Virus record (IMG/VR): IMGVR_UViG_3300027793_000108
Location: 1-54,040 of that record
Source of the DNA: a virus
DNA: 54,040 nt
Strand: one strand, 5' to 3'
The notes beneath the pieces were generated by a model. That model was not told the origin of the DNA. It made no database searches and saw only the letters and a list, made by a program, of their open reading frames with translations. A program made the position numbers and the translations under genes. Below are positions 34,301 to 42,121 of the stretch, in pieces. Within the stretch, counting starts at the first letter, position 1, and each line of letters opens with the position of its first letter.

Positions 34301-34587
34301 ATTTTGACACCACCTTTACCTTTATTAGAGCCGTCCGGAACGGGAACTAGAATAATCTCCTCTACTTTCGTAGCAGGTAGGTGAAGTTCATCTTCTCCGA
34401 TAAGAACTTCTATTTCACCGGTTCTAAAAATTACATGGTAATCGCCTTTGATACAACTCAGGAACCCATTATGGCGTCGAGCCATCATTAACAAAGCACT
34501 GCGAGTATCTTCAAATACACCCTCGTGTCGCTCCCCGTAGATTTCTCCAAGGTAGCCTTCTAGTACAAGAGTTTTAATGTTTTCCAT
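28309..34587 (-). CDS. Tail tip / central fibre protein, fused lambda gpI and gpJ equivalents
   Basis: Product of 2092 residues that recognises the host and closes the tail tip. Residues about 1-200 resemble the lambda tail assembly protein I: KTLVLEGYLGEIYG, an Ala/Gly hydrophobic stretch and PSPQLG, then YLFNSTSNVDQDGYAEPLALGG. From about residue 225 (SGKGGGSTARAAREAPTTYQT) it follows the J protein: VEIISSGEIEGFV, ITEVPTNYDPETRIYTGVWNG, WILWGLLTNKTWGLG. Fibronectin-like domains follow, then four copies of a 37-residue coiled-coil repeat (about residues 1470-1600), then beta-rich tip domains to the end. In lambda the I and J proteins are separate, so this is a fusion. Confidence 0.9.
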   Translation of the reverse strand: MENIKTLVLEGYLGEIYGERHEGVFEDTRSALLMMARRHNGFLSCIKGDYHVIFRTGEIEVLIGEDELHLPATKVEEIILVPVPDGSNKGKGGVKIIAAIALVALSFIPGVGAVAGLALALQGAGAVLFLGGVTALLSPSPQLGSADQRIENADSYLFNSTSNVDQDGYAEPLALGGPILCGSHVASSGIEVIELMNADVNNSIDPTFPNYGYPQFDNAIGGLKSGKGGGSTARAAREAPTTYQTEAVAKLVEIISSGEIEGFVYPSDPFRNVYLDRTPVQNPDLSFNMRGVEMQNRWGLAEQDHLSGFDEVSNPVSVNVKVSFGTNNTVTRTLANNPSAPLDRVIVTLRWNSMTEQNPENGDLNGSSVSYKIYIIPNGGSAQTVVDTTFAQKFTSPTEKSYSIALPVGGHPYQVRVERTSPDPVSVAVQNDMFFSSYSEIIDAKLTYPMRAVVGLKAYARLFGDSIPERGYLLKGVITEVPTNYDPETRIYTGVWNGTFKMAWTNNPVWILWGLLTNKTWGLGNQIPRTIIDRYSFYGPAVVCDQSVTDGKGGTEPRYTYSKWLRERQSTMPFLQAVASSFRGKLIWGKGGIMLSQDTVKNPVRIVTNANVIDGTFSYSQVAEEDIRNVAYCSYIEPNDGWKETLVVAENATSLASKGRRPRNVIAEGSTSARQALEFGRWVVFSEQYNDEMVSFKGYYDLADILPGNVIMVSDVNEIGYRHGGRLVSCTTTTATMDSAFQFQSGVTYTIHITMPDGTLQSRALNGTGSTNTANVSWSTALPATPLGSLNTVFCITSTQIAPSLWSVESISEEDGEDGVLSFLCVKYTTAKFSVIDSNLAVPEPVTSLYDPSIRPAPVTGITMTRVLVSERAGNIEKIQVRFTASDSVFVKDYKIQYRYKNGVWTESVSPSDNAEIPYQGEGVYEVIVTANDFLNRTSVGVSASQTFTGRARTIATLANLRVTGASPGVTTFAESELRVEWDVVAPSGIVDASYEDPYFRDYVIEVRKGAVLLGTYYTTQRNFRLTEQLNARISGTGIPEPSLNISVRLRDTDGNLSGAISQTFDNPVPSAPTGIIVTPGLSEANIRVPIPTNVPDFTRILIWVYTSTFDQTQAPTFVTTEADIRVPVTQGTTLKARVAYADSFTRANNAWAASAELTLSTRVTTTTEMPIEVNTTITEVIGARRTFSDLLGSVSNAALTASWTSVTSRPLNLNDLDTTAQTDITNTKSEVVAARGTYGTVAARISAEETARINADSVLAGRATTIEAVVRYPLPEALNKNPTFSTWSGTSGTIPEDWSDWANGLTNTKVTGDTSPFAYRQAKGTTGADWGILQSINGVLTQGWHVLEADIRLNSGTLNGSGVYIQYGVSGITDSTSYGFWSEPDVNGTVHGAGTPGRRYRFAKLVQLINTANVAQIFAMTGWNGFGDISSTTRDITWHKCSIRPASDSEIELRAARGAAASVGARITTEETARASADSALATRATTLEAQMANTSSSGLQSRIATEETARASADSALATRATTLEAQMANTSSSGLQSRIATEETARASADSALATRATTLEAQMANTSSSGLQSRIATEETARASADSTLASQITVLTASVNGNPNLFPYPTPIANRTPSQLGWAGTPITSTFSSGVGGLVYYRARASGGSAMNEGYSFDLPEAMTFSTGQQFTFSCYGYGGTATVGDRLYAFLDFRSADNSTSLYISQTMTLNSGGTRQSAVGTFPGSFTNGRLRVVFIREWPSSGSYQDLVFNMIKVECGPIATAFTNSAQVAQFSSVSVDAYGRAYAISGTQTEVNGRKGGFVMDNNGVLTNFQITADDFRIYQSVGGSNIVPFRVVGGQTQINDALVRTLNVVPDGGGPSHRVQLRPNSVSGADGASFTFSPAYGGIPLIRPVVLQPPALAANETYDISATNLSASGFTIRAKKFTAGTPTAQSSGAGSNVGGTPQWRAHKPTTADADGNSYTYSWTATLDKVSQEFFGGSSWYAEYYGEFDVYYNSGSSWVVAYSVGVAFESFYGTTPPATVTGQAATSTAVLPAIGQHGSQEFGLHPTVGAITAFAGVNYTTTSQSSVVSLPGNFTFDIFAPT
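29808..30178 (-). repeat. Tandem 111-bp repeat, about 3.3 copies, inside the tail-tip gene
   Basis: The same 111-bp unit begins at 29811, 29922, 30033 and 30144; the last copy breaks off near 30178. The copies are essentially identical; the one at 29811 differs by a single base in GGTGCTG. Each codes for 37 residues (RIATEETARASADSAL... ending MANTSSSGLQS), a coiled-coil unit. Copy identity this high means recent duplication or ongoing recombination. Confidence 0.93.
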
Positions 34588-35344
34588 CTAGCGACTTATG
34601 CCTCACCAGGACAGGATTGTGGTTTAGCCACCTGTGTCCGTATTCGATTACTGGGAGTTTGCTGGGGGAGAAGGCACCTTCAAGTGTGCCTATGTGATGG
34701 TAAATCATACCATCTCCGATGTAAACTCCTCCGTGGTTGAACACTTTGGACCTAATCCGAACTAAGAAACAATCGAATGGTTGAGGTTCTGTTCCTTCAG
34801 GTAATTTTCTAAAACCATAAGGTTCTAGACCTTCTTCATACAAGTCTAAACCTTCGAGCCACCAGCCCCAACTTCTGGGAATCTGAGGTAACTCAATCTC
34901 TGCTTTTGTTTTTAAATAGTGACGAATTGCATCATAGCAGTCCGTGACACCTGACCTAAAAGGTCTATTCATAAGATCAGGCATAGGCAGTTGATCACCG
35001 AAGGCAAACGGCTCTTGACAGTTGATACCATTAGTCGCAACAATGATCCAAGGCAGGGCTGTCTCTATTTGGGAAGACATGTCATGAGCAGAAGGTGCAG
35101 AATAAGCATCAGGGTGAGAATGGACAATAGCGGTTATTCTTTTCTGAGCTGCAAAATCTGCATAAATTGCTCGCTCGATTTTGAATCCTGAGCGTTTGTC
35201 CTCAAACGTGTTTTCTAAGGGAATGTAGGTTCCATCTATCTCATCAGTTATTTCCCCGTCTACTACGATACCACAACTTTCGTTTGGATAACACTCAATA
35301 GCATGGCGTTTAATCGCAGCAGCAAGGCAAGGTGAGCAGTTCAT
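34574..35344 (-). CDS. Tail tip assembly protein K-like: JAB/MPN metallopeptidase plus NlpC/P60 domain
   Basis: Product of 256 residues with two peptidase folds. The N-terminal JAMM motif is HSHPDAYSAPSAHD (His75, His77, Asp88). The C-terminal NlpC/P60 domain has the catalytic Cys136 in VTDCYD and His204 in NHGGVYIG. Lambda gpK has the same layout and acts at tail-tip assembly, possibly with murein cleavage during infection. Overlaps the next gene by 14 bases; its ATGA start overlaps the L-like stop. Confidence 0.92.
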   Translation of the reverse strand: MNCSPCLAAAIKRHAIECYPNESCGIVVDGEITDEIDGTYIPLENTFEDKRSGFKIERAIYADFAAQKRITAIVHSHPDAYSAPSAHDMSSQIETALPWIIVATNGINCQEPFAFGDQLPMPDLMNRPFRSGVTDCYDAIRHYLKTKAEIELPQIPRSWGWWLEGLDLYEEGLEPYGFRKLPEGTEPQPFDCFLVRIRSKVFNHGGVYIGDGMIYHHIGTLEGAFSPSKLPVIEYGHRWLNHNPVLVRHKSLDGKH

Positions 35345-36018
35345 GGTTGTCCGCCTAGTGTTCCTCTAAAGGGTAATGGTCCATTTCCATAGCGTGCTCT
35401 GCAGCCTAGCAAACTTTTTGAGCAAGCATCTTCGGAATTAACTGTGGTAGAAGTGTTATCAAGTTTGAACTTGTTTGTACCGCTGTAGGGACAAGTTTTC
35501 ATCTCAAAAGCTGAGCCATTCCATCTGCGGTAAATAAAATCGCAATAAGTCTTAGTCAAAGTGATAGTGGGGAAATCCTGGATAACTCCATCTAGAAACG
35601 ATCTGAGCTCCCAGCTCACTTCTGGAAAAGTTCGTTGAGCTTTGCTCACTATATATTGTTCTTTTCCAAAGATTTGGCTGGAATCAGCTTCTGGTTGTCC
35701 ATCGAGATGTTTGAAATAAGTGCGTTGACGAGTTACAGTTGCTCCCCTGCCCCAGTCAATGGATCTGAGAAAAGCGTAAACAGTTGTTTCTACTGCGTTT
35801 ACTTTTATCGTAGGTCTAGGAAGCTCGTCGTCTGCACGACTTTCAAAACCACTTGTCTCAAAGTCAACAGGTGTTAAATCAATGCCATTCCAACGCAGAA
35901 GTGGGGTATTTTGGTTACGAAGTTTTGTGATGTAGATCGCACTGCCATCTTTCTCGATAAACAACATATCGATAATAGCATCTTGCTCGAGTAGTTGGCG
36001 TTCAGAAGCTTGATTCAT
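35341..36018 (-). CDS. Minor tail protein L-like, probable Fe-S protein
   Basis: Product of 225 residues matching lambda gpL in order and plan: beta domain with SGFESRADDELPRPTIKV, then a C-terminal Cys-rich domain. Four Cys (159, 176, 199, 206) fall where lambda gpL coordinates an iron-sulfur cluster. ATG 36018 overlaps the M-like stop as ATGA. An in-frame TTG 33 bases earlier would also add two Cys, but it lacks a ribosome site. Confidence 0.87.
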   Translation of the reverse strand: MNQASERQLLEQDAIIDMLFIEKDGSAIYITKLRNQNTPLLRWNGIDLTPVDFETSGFESRADDELPRPTIKVNAVETTVYAFLRSIDWGRGATVTRQRTYFKHLDGQPEADSSQIFGKEQYIVSKAQRTFPEVSWELRSFLDGVIQDFPTITLTKTYCDFIYRRWNGSAFEMKTCPYSGTNKFKLDNTSTTVNSEDACSKSLLGCRARYGNGPLPFRGTLGGQP

Positions 36019-36353
36019 GGCACTTGGTTCAAAGTTGCACGGACAGTCCAATTGGTTTGAGTTCTAAGTTCAGACCACTCAGTGACTTTCCAATTATAGG
36101 TTATATTCTCAGGTTGCAAGGCCATCGTAAACTTATCAACGCCTTTAGTGCTTTTGAAAAAGTTTACAATAGTATCTTTTTGAGTAGCAGTTAACTGCGA
36201 CCAAGTAAACACTACGTCTTTGTACAGCATCGTATTTATGCCGTCGGGCGCTTCAGCTATATACCCATCACCAAAGGACGCCGTCTTTTTCCGTGGCTGT
36301 ATCCTTGTTTCGAGAGGAGCATCTGGATTGACTGTAAAAGGAAAAGCTGCCAT
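36015..36353 (-). CDS. Minor tail protein M-like
   Basis: Product of 112 residues. TRIQPRKKTASFGDGYIAEAPDGIN and the Trp-rich TYNWKVTEWSELR end are typical of lambda gpM, a ring protein of the tail tip. Good ribosome site GGAGG. It follows the tape measure gene by a TAATG overlap. Confidence 0.9.
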   Translation of the reverse strand: MAAFPFTVNPDAPLETRIQPRKKTASFGDGYIAEAPDGINTMLYKDVVFTWSQLTATQKDTIVNFFKSTKGVDKFTMALQPENITYNWKVTEWSELRTQTNWTVRATLNQVP

Positions 36354-39300
36354 TATTTTCTACCTCCTCGTTGGCTTAACGAGCGTTCTCTGCTCGCTAA
36401 TTTCTTAGCGATTGCAGCTTCAACAGAGTCGGAAATTACTTTCCCTATTCGAGCTTGCTCCTCAGGAGATACACTTCCTGAACTATCCCCTGTCATCGTA
36501 AACGAGTTATAGTTAACCACGTTGACATTTCCCGTACTACTTGAAGAGGAGGAAGGGGAATAAACAGGTTGTGCGACGTAGCTTGGCTGATAATTATCTC
36601 TGTGGCGGGGATGATCAGGAGTAAGGACCTCTTCACCCTTTTGTCCAATCAGAAGTTGTTCATTACCACGCGGAGCTCTACGTCTCATATCGCCATCTTT
36701 ACCAATGATTCCACCTGAGTGGAAAAACGGAATAGCATTCGCTACGGCTGCTGCTGTCAAAGATAGTGCTGCTGTCGTTAGCGCGGCTGCTGATGCTAGT
36801 AATGCAGCACCGGCTGTCACATTTGTCGCAGCGGCTGCTGCTGTTGCTCCAGCGGCTGTCGCAGTAGTACCAGCGGCTATCTGCCCAAACACGGCTGAGA
36901 GGATTTGCTGGGCAATCGAGCCATTAAATCCAGGGATGACCGAACCAATCAAACTCAAAGCACCTTGTTGAAAAGTGTCAGCGCCAAGGCTCAGCACAGA
37001 GCTACCTTGAGTCAGTGTTTTAGCTGCATTTTGTAATGGAGCAGCAATCGCATTAACCGCGCCACCTGCTCCCGTGCTTTGGGGTACTGCAACGCCACTT
37101 GTAGGCCCAATAGGACTTGCGGGCGACGCTACCTGAGTGGCTTGTGTGCCAACTTGGGGCAATGCTGCCCCGCTGTTAACCGCCCCTGCGTGGGGCATTG
37201 CAGCCACGGCGGCTTGAAACATCGTCGCAGCATTGGACATCGTTGTAGCAGTTAGCTCATCACGGCTAGTAATCGCTTCAAGTCGTAAAGTCACAGCTTC
37301 TGTGCGTGCTATGATTTGAGCTTCAGCAACAGTAGCATTGTTCAATGCTTGATTAAACGCGATTTGAACACCTGTAGCATCCGCAGCCTTTTGGATATCT
37401 GCAGTTGGGTCTTTTCCGCCGGAAAAGGCCGAGCGAACTTTTGTAAGCATCGGATCGATAAACGTCGTACGAGCAAAACTTGCTACCGTGTCACGAAGCA
37501 GAGCCTCTAAATCTAGCGTTCCTGTTTTGATGAAGTTTTCAAAAGCATCACCTGCACGATCAATACCGTCAGAAAGAACTTTTCCAACATTCGTGGCCTC
37601 TAACTGTGCTCGTGCTATCGCATCTTGCGTGCGTTGAATACTCTCCCTCAGGATAGTTTGCTGCTGAGCTGCTAATGTGGCGCCTGCTCCGGCTTGTAAA
37701 ATCTTAAGAGAGTTCAACAACGGAGCTTGGTCAGCACCTGGAATAAGTGTCAATCTTAGTTGAAAATCTTGTGTTTTTCTATCTAAATCCTGACGCAACT
37801 TCTCAGCGTCAATTGCAGCATTGACGTAAATTTGACCTTCTTTAGACAAAGCATCGCCAGCTTTTCTAGCGCCTTGAACAACGATTTTCTCGATATCACT
37901 TTCCGAAGGTCCAAGGGCTCCACCTGCTCCGATTTTTGTGTTTCTCATCGCAGATTGTCCTGCGGCAAACTCTCGTGCAGCGTTTGTCTGGGCCTGAAGC
38001 ATCTTTACTTGATTAGAAAAATTACTTCCCCCAAAAGCTGCGTCTAATGTGGAACCTAGATTGCTCGCGTTGTTGATTGCTTCTTCGTAAGTCTTAGATA
38101 GAAATTTTCCAGCGGTTGTGGCTTCCATGGCGCTACGAGCAGACTGGGTATAGGCTAACGCAAGGTCATAGATGTTCTGGGTTAAATTAACCGTGTCTGA
38201 ATCTACCGCAGCGTTAGTAGCAGAAAGAGTAGCAAGATTTTTTTGATAATCAAGGAGTGATTTTGCGATAGCGCCGTATGCTCCAGCGGCTTCACCCCCG
38301 TTTGCGAGCATCTCGAGTTTTGCACGAGCACGTAAAGTCTTTTCAAGTTTGTCTTCTAGAAATCCCCGATCTTTCAGTGTCTTTAAATAAAGCTCCATCG
38401 AAGCTGTTGCTTCTTCAACAGCCGCTGTCGCTTGCTGCCCGAAGTCCAAGGCGGACTGCGCATCAAACACTTTATCAATAGAACGACGGATAGCCTCCGT
38501 GCGATTTATCACACTATTGGGAAACAGTTTGTTGAAATCTTGATCACTGATTTTAAGCAGATCGCGTGTAGCTTCTTCTACGTCAATAAGTCTACTGTAC
38601 GTGTCAGAAAGACCTCTCATTTGAGAAGCTACGTTGTTCAGCGAAGCGAGTTTATCTTTAGCTTCAGCAGCCGCTATAGCTGTCGCTTTTAGTCCTTCAG
38701 CAGTTTTGTTTCCGCTAGAGATTGCTTTCTCAAAAGTTGATCTATTTCCTTCGGCAAGAGTTTGGCTATATTCTTGCCAAGCGGTTTTCGCCATTTGAGT
38801 TGCGTCAGCTTCGATTTCAATCCTACGGATAACTTCGGTAGAACCGAAAACACCTTGTTTTCCGTAGGCTTCTAGGGTAGCTCTGACTTTAACAATTTCA
38901 GCCGTTTTATTGATAAGGTCCTCTAAGGTGCTTTCTAGCTTTGGGAGAACTCTACTTTTCCCTTTACCACCGTCAGCACCACCTGCTCCACCTGAGCCTG
39001 CTCCTGCTCCCGTGGTGTCCCCGAACAGGACCATCCTAGCATCTTTACCTGCTTTAGAATTAGGAGCTACAGCCGCTGTGAATTTCTGACTAGACAACCG
39101 TGCTTTATCGAGCTCGTTCAAACCGGCCTTGAGAGCGTTACTAGTCGCTGTTGCTGCCTCGACAACTTGCTTAGATGACCTATTATCTTTTGCAAGTGCA
39201 TCAACTTGAACAACTAGATTCTTGATATCGCGTTCAGTCTGAGCCCCGGATATCTGAACTCCAAGGGATTTAAGAGTTTTAGCTTGATCGCTTCCACCTC

Positions 39301-41326
39301 TGCCTCGTAATCTGTCGAGCAATGGGAGCTCAGTGTTCTGTTTAGCTAGCGCAAAGTTCTGCCCTGCCTTGCGAGTACTGCCTTGGATATCTGCCAGAGT
39401 GGAAGCTCTTAAAGCATCTCGAGCAGCTTGACTCATATTTTGGTAGTCAGTAGTTAATTTACGAACTTCGTCTTGAACACCTACTAAACTATTCTGAAGA
39501 TCAGCGCCTGAACTTTGTAGAGCTTTCTGAGCTTTAGTAGCTCCGTTTGTTTCTTTCACAAACAAAGCTATAGCAGTTCCTAATGCGATGACTCCACCTG
39601 CTATGAACAGGAATGGATTAGCCATCATCGCAGCAGTTAGCATATTCATAGCTACCCGTGCTGCGACTAACACTCCGGTTAAAAGGCCAGTGGACGCAGC
39701 AGCTCCCGCAGTTGCGACAGCCGTTGTCCCAGCGGCTGCACTAGATACTGCTAAAGAAGCAGCAAAAGCTTGAACAGCAATGATTGCAGCAGTCACTTTA
39801 GTAGTGTAAGCAGATATCATCGTCACCTGTGCGTAAATAGCAGAAGCTGCCATAGCTGTTGCGACAGTAGCTAACGAAATAGCAAGTATGTCCGCGTTAC
39901 GTGTTAAAAAAGCGAATCCACCTGCTAACGCTCTTGCAATTGTGTTCAAAGCGCCGCCTTCTTTCAGTAGAACGACAACTCCATTGAAGATATCATTAAG
40001 TGCTGAAGTGAGACCTGCTTGACCTACGGCCTGTGAAAATTCAAAGAAGGCATTTTGAACACGCGCAATCCCAGCTGAGATAGTTTCCAAGGAGCTTGCC
40101 AAGCCACGATCAGTCATAGCCGCGATAGATGCAGCAAAACCTACAACGAACTCATCCAGTTTCTTACCCGTGATCTCTTTGTTCTTAACCATTTCGAACA
40201 AAGCTTCAGTTGTGACTCCCATAGCGTCGGCAGCCGCACGCATGGCGATTGGAAGACGATCGCCTAATTGACCGCGAAGTTCTTCCATTTGGAGTTGGCC
40301 TTTAGCCATGATTTGTGTCAAGGCTCGATACACACCTGCTGTATCATCCGCACTGAGCCCGAATACCCGTGCGCCTTGAGTGATATCGCGGAACGCCTTT
40401 TGTGTCTGCTCAACAGTTAACGTAGTTTCGGCAGAAGCTGCTCTAAACTGAGCATACCCGTTAGTCAAATCCCCAATGTAAACCGATAGGTCATCTGCGA
40501 CTTGCTGAAGATATGAGAACTCCGTGGCGGCAATCGTAGCGGAACCTGTTACACCTTGAAGAGCAGCGTTACTCTTTTGGAAAGAGTCGATTTGCTTTGC
40601 AATTCCGGAGATGCCTGCGACAGCACCCAAAGCCGGAAGAACTTCGGCAGTACGCAAAAGCACACTAGAAAGTGAAAGAGCCTCAGTACGGAATCTGCTG
40701 AATTTTGCTCCAGCTTGATTCGCACCTGCGCCTGCACGACTGAAACCAGAATTAGCGGAATTAGATGCAGCATTAACCTTGTTCAAAGCGTTTGACAAAG
40801 TATTAGCGTTGCTCGCCATAGTCGCGAGATTTTTACCAGTCGGAATATTCGATAACACTGTAAACAACTTCTCAGCATTACTAACGGCTCGGCCATTAGG
40901 TCCGCGGAAATTATTCATAGCATTCATCAAAGAGACAAGATTGCTAAAATTACGTGACTTGTAAGAGTTAATCGCAGCGAATAAAGCTTTGATACTCGTA
41001 GTCATATTCTTGCTAGGAGCGCGTGACTTAGAGATCGCACTTAGTAGGTCAGTAACACTTTGGGATACAGAAGGGTTGACGCCTCTAAGTCTACTAAGCC
41101 CGTCGATTGCTTTTCCAAGCTGTGCAATCTGTTTAATCTTTTCTTGAGAGGCAACTGCCACTTTAGAAAGTTTACTGATGCGCTGAAAAAGCTCTTCGAT
41201 CTTTTGCCCGGAGTCACCGGACATTCTATTCGCAGTACGCTGAATATCGCGTAAGGCTTTTACGACTTCGTCAGCACCTTTAGAAGCACCGCGAGCGTTA
41301 ATACCAATTGGGATTTCTTTAGTCAC
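36353..41326 (-). CDS. Tail tape measure protein (gpH-like)
   Basis: Product of about 1657 residues that sets tail length and is ejected at infection. The N-terminal part is basic and helical. A tape-measure N-terminal domain follows (ALQGVTGSATIAATEFSYLQQVADD, ARVFGLSADDTAGVYRALTQI, MAKGQLQMEELRGQLGDRLP). Hydrophobic helices at about 480-640 (LAISLATVATAMAASAIYA and others) may form membrane channels. The C-terminal part is helical and Ala/Gln-rich. I choose GTG 41326, with AGGGG upstream, overlapping the GT stop by eight bases; a start at 41392 is possible. At about 0.15 nm per residue, the tail would be near 250 nm. Confidence 0.92.
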   Translation of the reverse strand: MTKEIPIGINARGASKGADEVVKALRDIQRTANRMSGDSGQKIEELFQRISKLSKVAVASQEKIKQIAQLGKAIDGLSRLRGVNPSVSQSVTDLLSAISKSRAPSKNMTTSIKALFAAINSYKSRNFSNLVSLMNAMNNFRGPNGRAVSNAEKLFTVLSNIPTGKNLATMASNANTLSNALNKVNAASNSANSGFSRAGAGANQAGAKFSRFRTEALSLSSVLLRTAEVLPALGAVAGISGIAKQIDSFQKSNAALQGVTGSATIAATEFSYLQQVADDLSVYIGDLTNGYAQFRAASAETTLTVEQTQKAFRDITQGARVFGLSADDTAGVYRALTQIMAKGQLQMEELRGQLGDRLPIAMRAAADAMGVTTEALFEMVKNKEITGKKLDEFVVGFAASIAAMTDRGLASSLETISAGIARVQNAFFEFSQAVGQAGLTSALNDIFNGVVVLLKEGGALNTIARALAGGFAFLTRNADILAISLATVATAMAASAIYAQVTMISAYTTKVTAAIIAVQAFAASLAVSSAAAGTTAVATAGAAASTGLLTGVLVAARVAMNMLTAAMMANPFLFIAGGVIALGTAIALFVKETNGATKAQKALQSSGADLQNSLVGVQDEVRKLTTDYQNMSQAARDALRASTLADIQGSTRKAGQNFALAKQNTELPLLDRLRGRGGSDQAKTLKSLGVQISGAQTERDIKNLVVQVDALAKDNRSSKQVVEAATATSNALKAGLNELDKARLSSQKFTAAVAPNSKAGKDARMVLFGDTTGAGAGSGGAGGADGGKGKSRVLPKLESTLEDLINKTAEIVKVRATLEAYGKQGVFGSTEVIRRIEIEADATQMAKTAWQEYSQTLAEGNRSTFEKAISSGNKTAEGLKATAIAAAEAKDKLASLNNVASQMRGLSDTYSRLIDVEEATRDLLKISDQDFNKLFPNSVINRTEAIRRSIDKVFDAQSALDFGQQATAAVEEATASMELYLKTLKDRGFLEDKLEKTLRARAKLEMLANGGEAAGAYGAIAKSLLDYQKNLATLSATNAAVDSDTVNLTQNIYDLALAYTQSARSAMEATTAGKFLSKTYEEAINNASNLGSTLDAAFGGSNFSNQVKMLQAQTNAAREFAAGQSAMRNTKIGAGGALGPSESDIEKIVVQGARKAGDALSKEGQIYVNAAIDAEKLRQDLDRKTQDFQLRLTLIPGADQAPLLNSLKILQAGAGATLAAQQQTILRESIQRTQDAIARAQLEATNVGKVLSDGIDRAGDAFENFIKTGTLDLEALLRDTVASFARTTFIDPMLTKVRSAFSGGKDPTADIQKAADATGVQIAFNQALNNATVAEAQIIARTEAVTLRLEAITSRDELTATTMSNAATMFQAAVAAMPHAGAVNSGAALPQVGTQATQVASPASPIGPTSGVAVPQSTGAGGAVNAIAAPLQNAAKTLTQGSSVLSLGADTFQQGALSLIGSVIPGFNGSIAQQILSAVFGQIAAGTTATAAGATAAAAATNVTAGAALLASAAALTTAALSLTAAAVANAIPFFHSGGIIGKDGDMRRRAPRGNEQLLIGQKGEEVLTPDHPRHRDNYQPSYVAQPVYSPSSSSSSTGNVNVVNYNSFTMTGDSSGSVSPEEQARIGKVISDSVEAAIAKKLASRERSLSQRGGRK

Positions 41327-42106
41327 TGGAACCCCTGCCTCTGCTCTTGTTTTTGCGTGCTCGCTTACGTTCCTCCTCGCGAATACGCTCAAACTCTTTA
41401 GACATATAGTGACTATCGAGTTGTTGGAAATGCGCTAAAAAGTCACTGACTTTTTCTTCGTTGGAGTCTGATAACGGGATAAGCTCAAGGTAGCACTTTA
41501 TTTCCATGATGGAAATAGCTCTAGGTCCGTGCTCTGTAATTTTTCTTTGCAGATTAAGCGACTGAAAGGCACTCCAAATCTCAATTTCGAATTCGTCTAA
41601 GAACTCGGTTTCTTTTTCAGGTTTGAGATCATTTGGAATTGGGAGGCCTCGTTCTTCCAAGGCCTCCCTAACTTTCGCAGCACTAGCAGTGTTCCCTTTA
41701 GGAACTTCCAGACGCTTTAGGAGTTTTTTGCTCTTTCCACGTCTTGCTGAATTTTGAAGTTATCCAAGATGCCGGACTGGGTCACGATATCTGATTGGAA
41801 ATCAGGTGCTTCTCTAAGAATTTGAACAACATCTGCTTCAGCATAAGTACCCAACTCCGGAATGTCCCAATCAACAAGCAACGCTTCTTGAATGAAACGC
41901 AAGTTGACCTCTTCTTGCTGAGAAGGGGTCAACTCTTTACCGCGTGCTCGGGCAGCTTCATAGGGCTTCATGAGACTGGTTAGAATTTTTTGCGCGTGCT
42001 TAGAGGAAGACCGTCTGATCTTAATCCAAACATCGGGTGCAAGTTCTACCCAATTACCTTCTTCGGCCAATGTGTTGTTCTGGCCATACTTATCCTTGAA
42101 GCTCAT
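41319..42106 (-). CDS. Tail assembly chaperone GT, made by -1 frameshift (262 residues)
   Basis: Reading starts as G at 42106, slips at AAAAAAC (41723-41729) into the -1 frame and continues to 41319. The joined protein has 128 residues of G and 134 of T; the T part starts LLKRLEVPKGNTASAAKVREAL. Lambda gpGT is 279 residues and binds the tape measure protein while recruiting tail tube subunits. The reading frame after the slip has no stop for 134 codons, as expected. Confidence 0.9.
41717..42106 (-). CDS. Tail assembly chaperone G
   Basis: Product of 129 residues. The unshifted product starts MSFKDKYGQNNTLAEEGNWVELAPDVW and ends VERAKNS. It lies between tail tube and tape measure genes as in lambda and most long-tailed phages. 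AAGGAA lies six bases upstream of the ATG. It is expected to coat the tape measure protein in excess over GT. Confidence 0.9.
   Translation of the reverse strand: MSFKDKYGQNNTLAEEGNWVELAPDVWIKIRRSSSKHAQKILTSLMKPYEAARARGKELTPSQQEEVNLRFIQEALLVDWDIPELGTYAEADVVQILREAPDFQSDIVTQSGILDNFKIQQDVERAKNS
41723..41729 (-). promoter_or_regulatory. Programmed -1 ribosomal slippery site A_AAA_AAC
   Basis: On the minus strand GCA AAA AAC TCC TAA in the G frame shows a canonical X_XXY_YYZ heptamer two codons before the stop. A short GTTCC/GGAAC hairpin begins about 13 bases after it and may stimulate slipping. The -1 frame stays open into T. Confidence 0.92.
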
Positions 42107-42121
42107 TGTAGTTCCTTAAAG

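Noticed and set aside
41319-41660. Stand-alone gene for the T part of the tail chaperone
   Set aside because: It would start at TTG without ribosome site. The slippery heptamer and open -1 frame show it is the extension of G.
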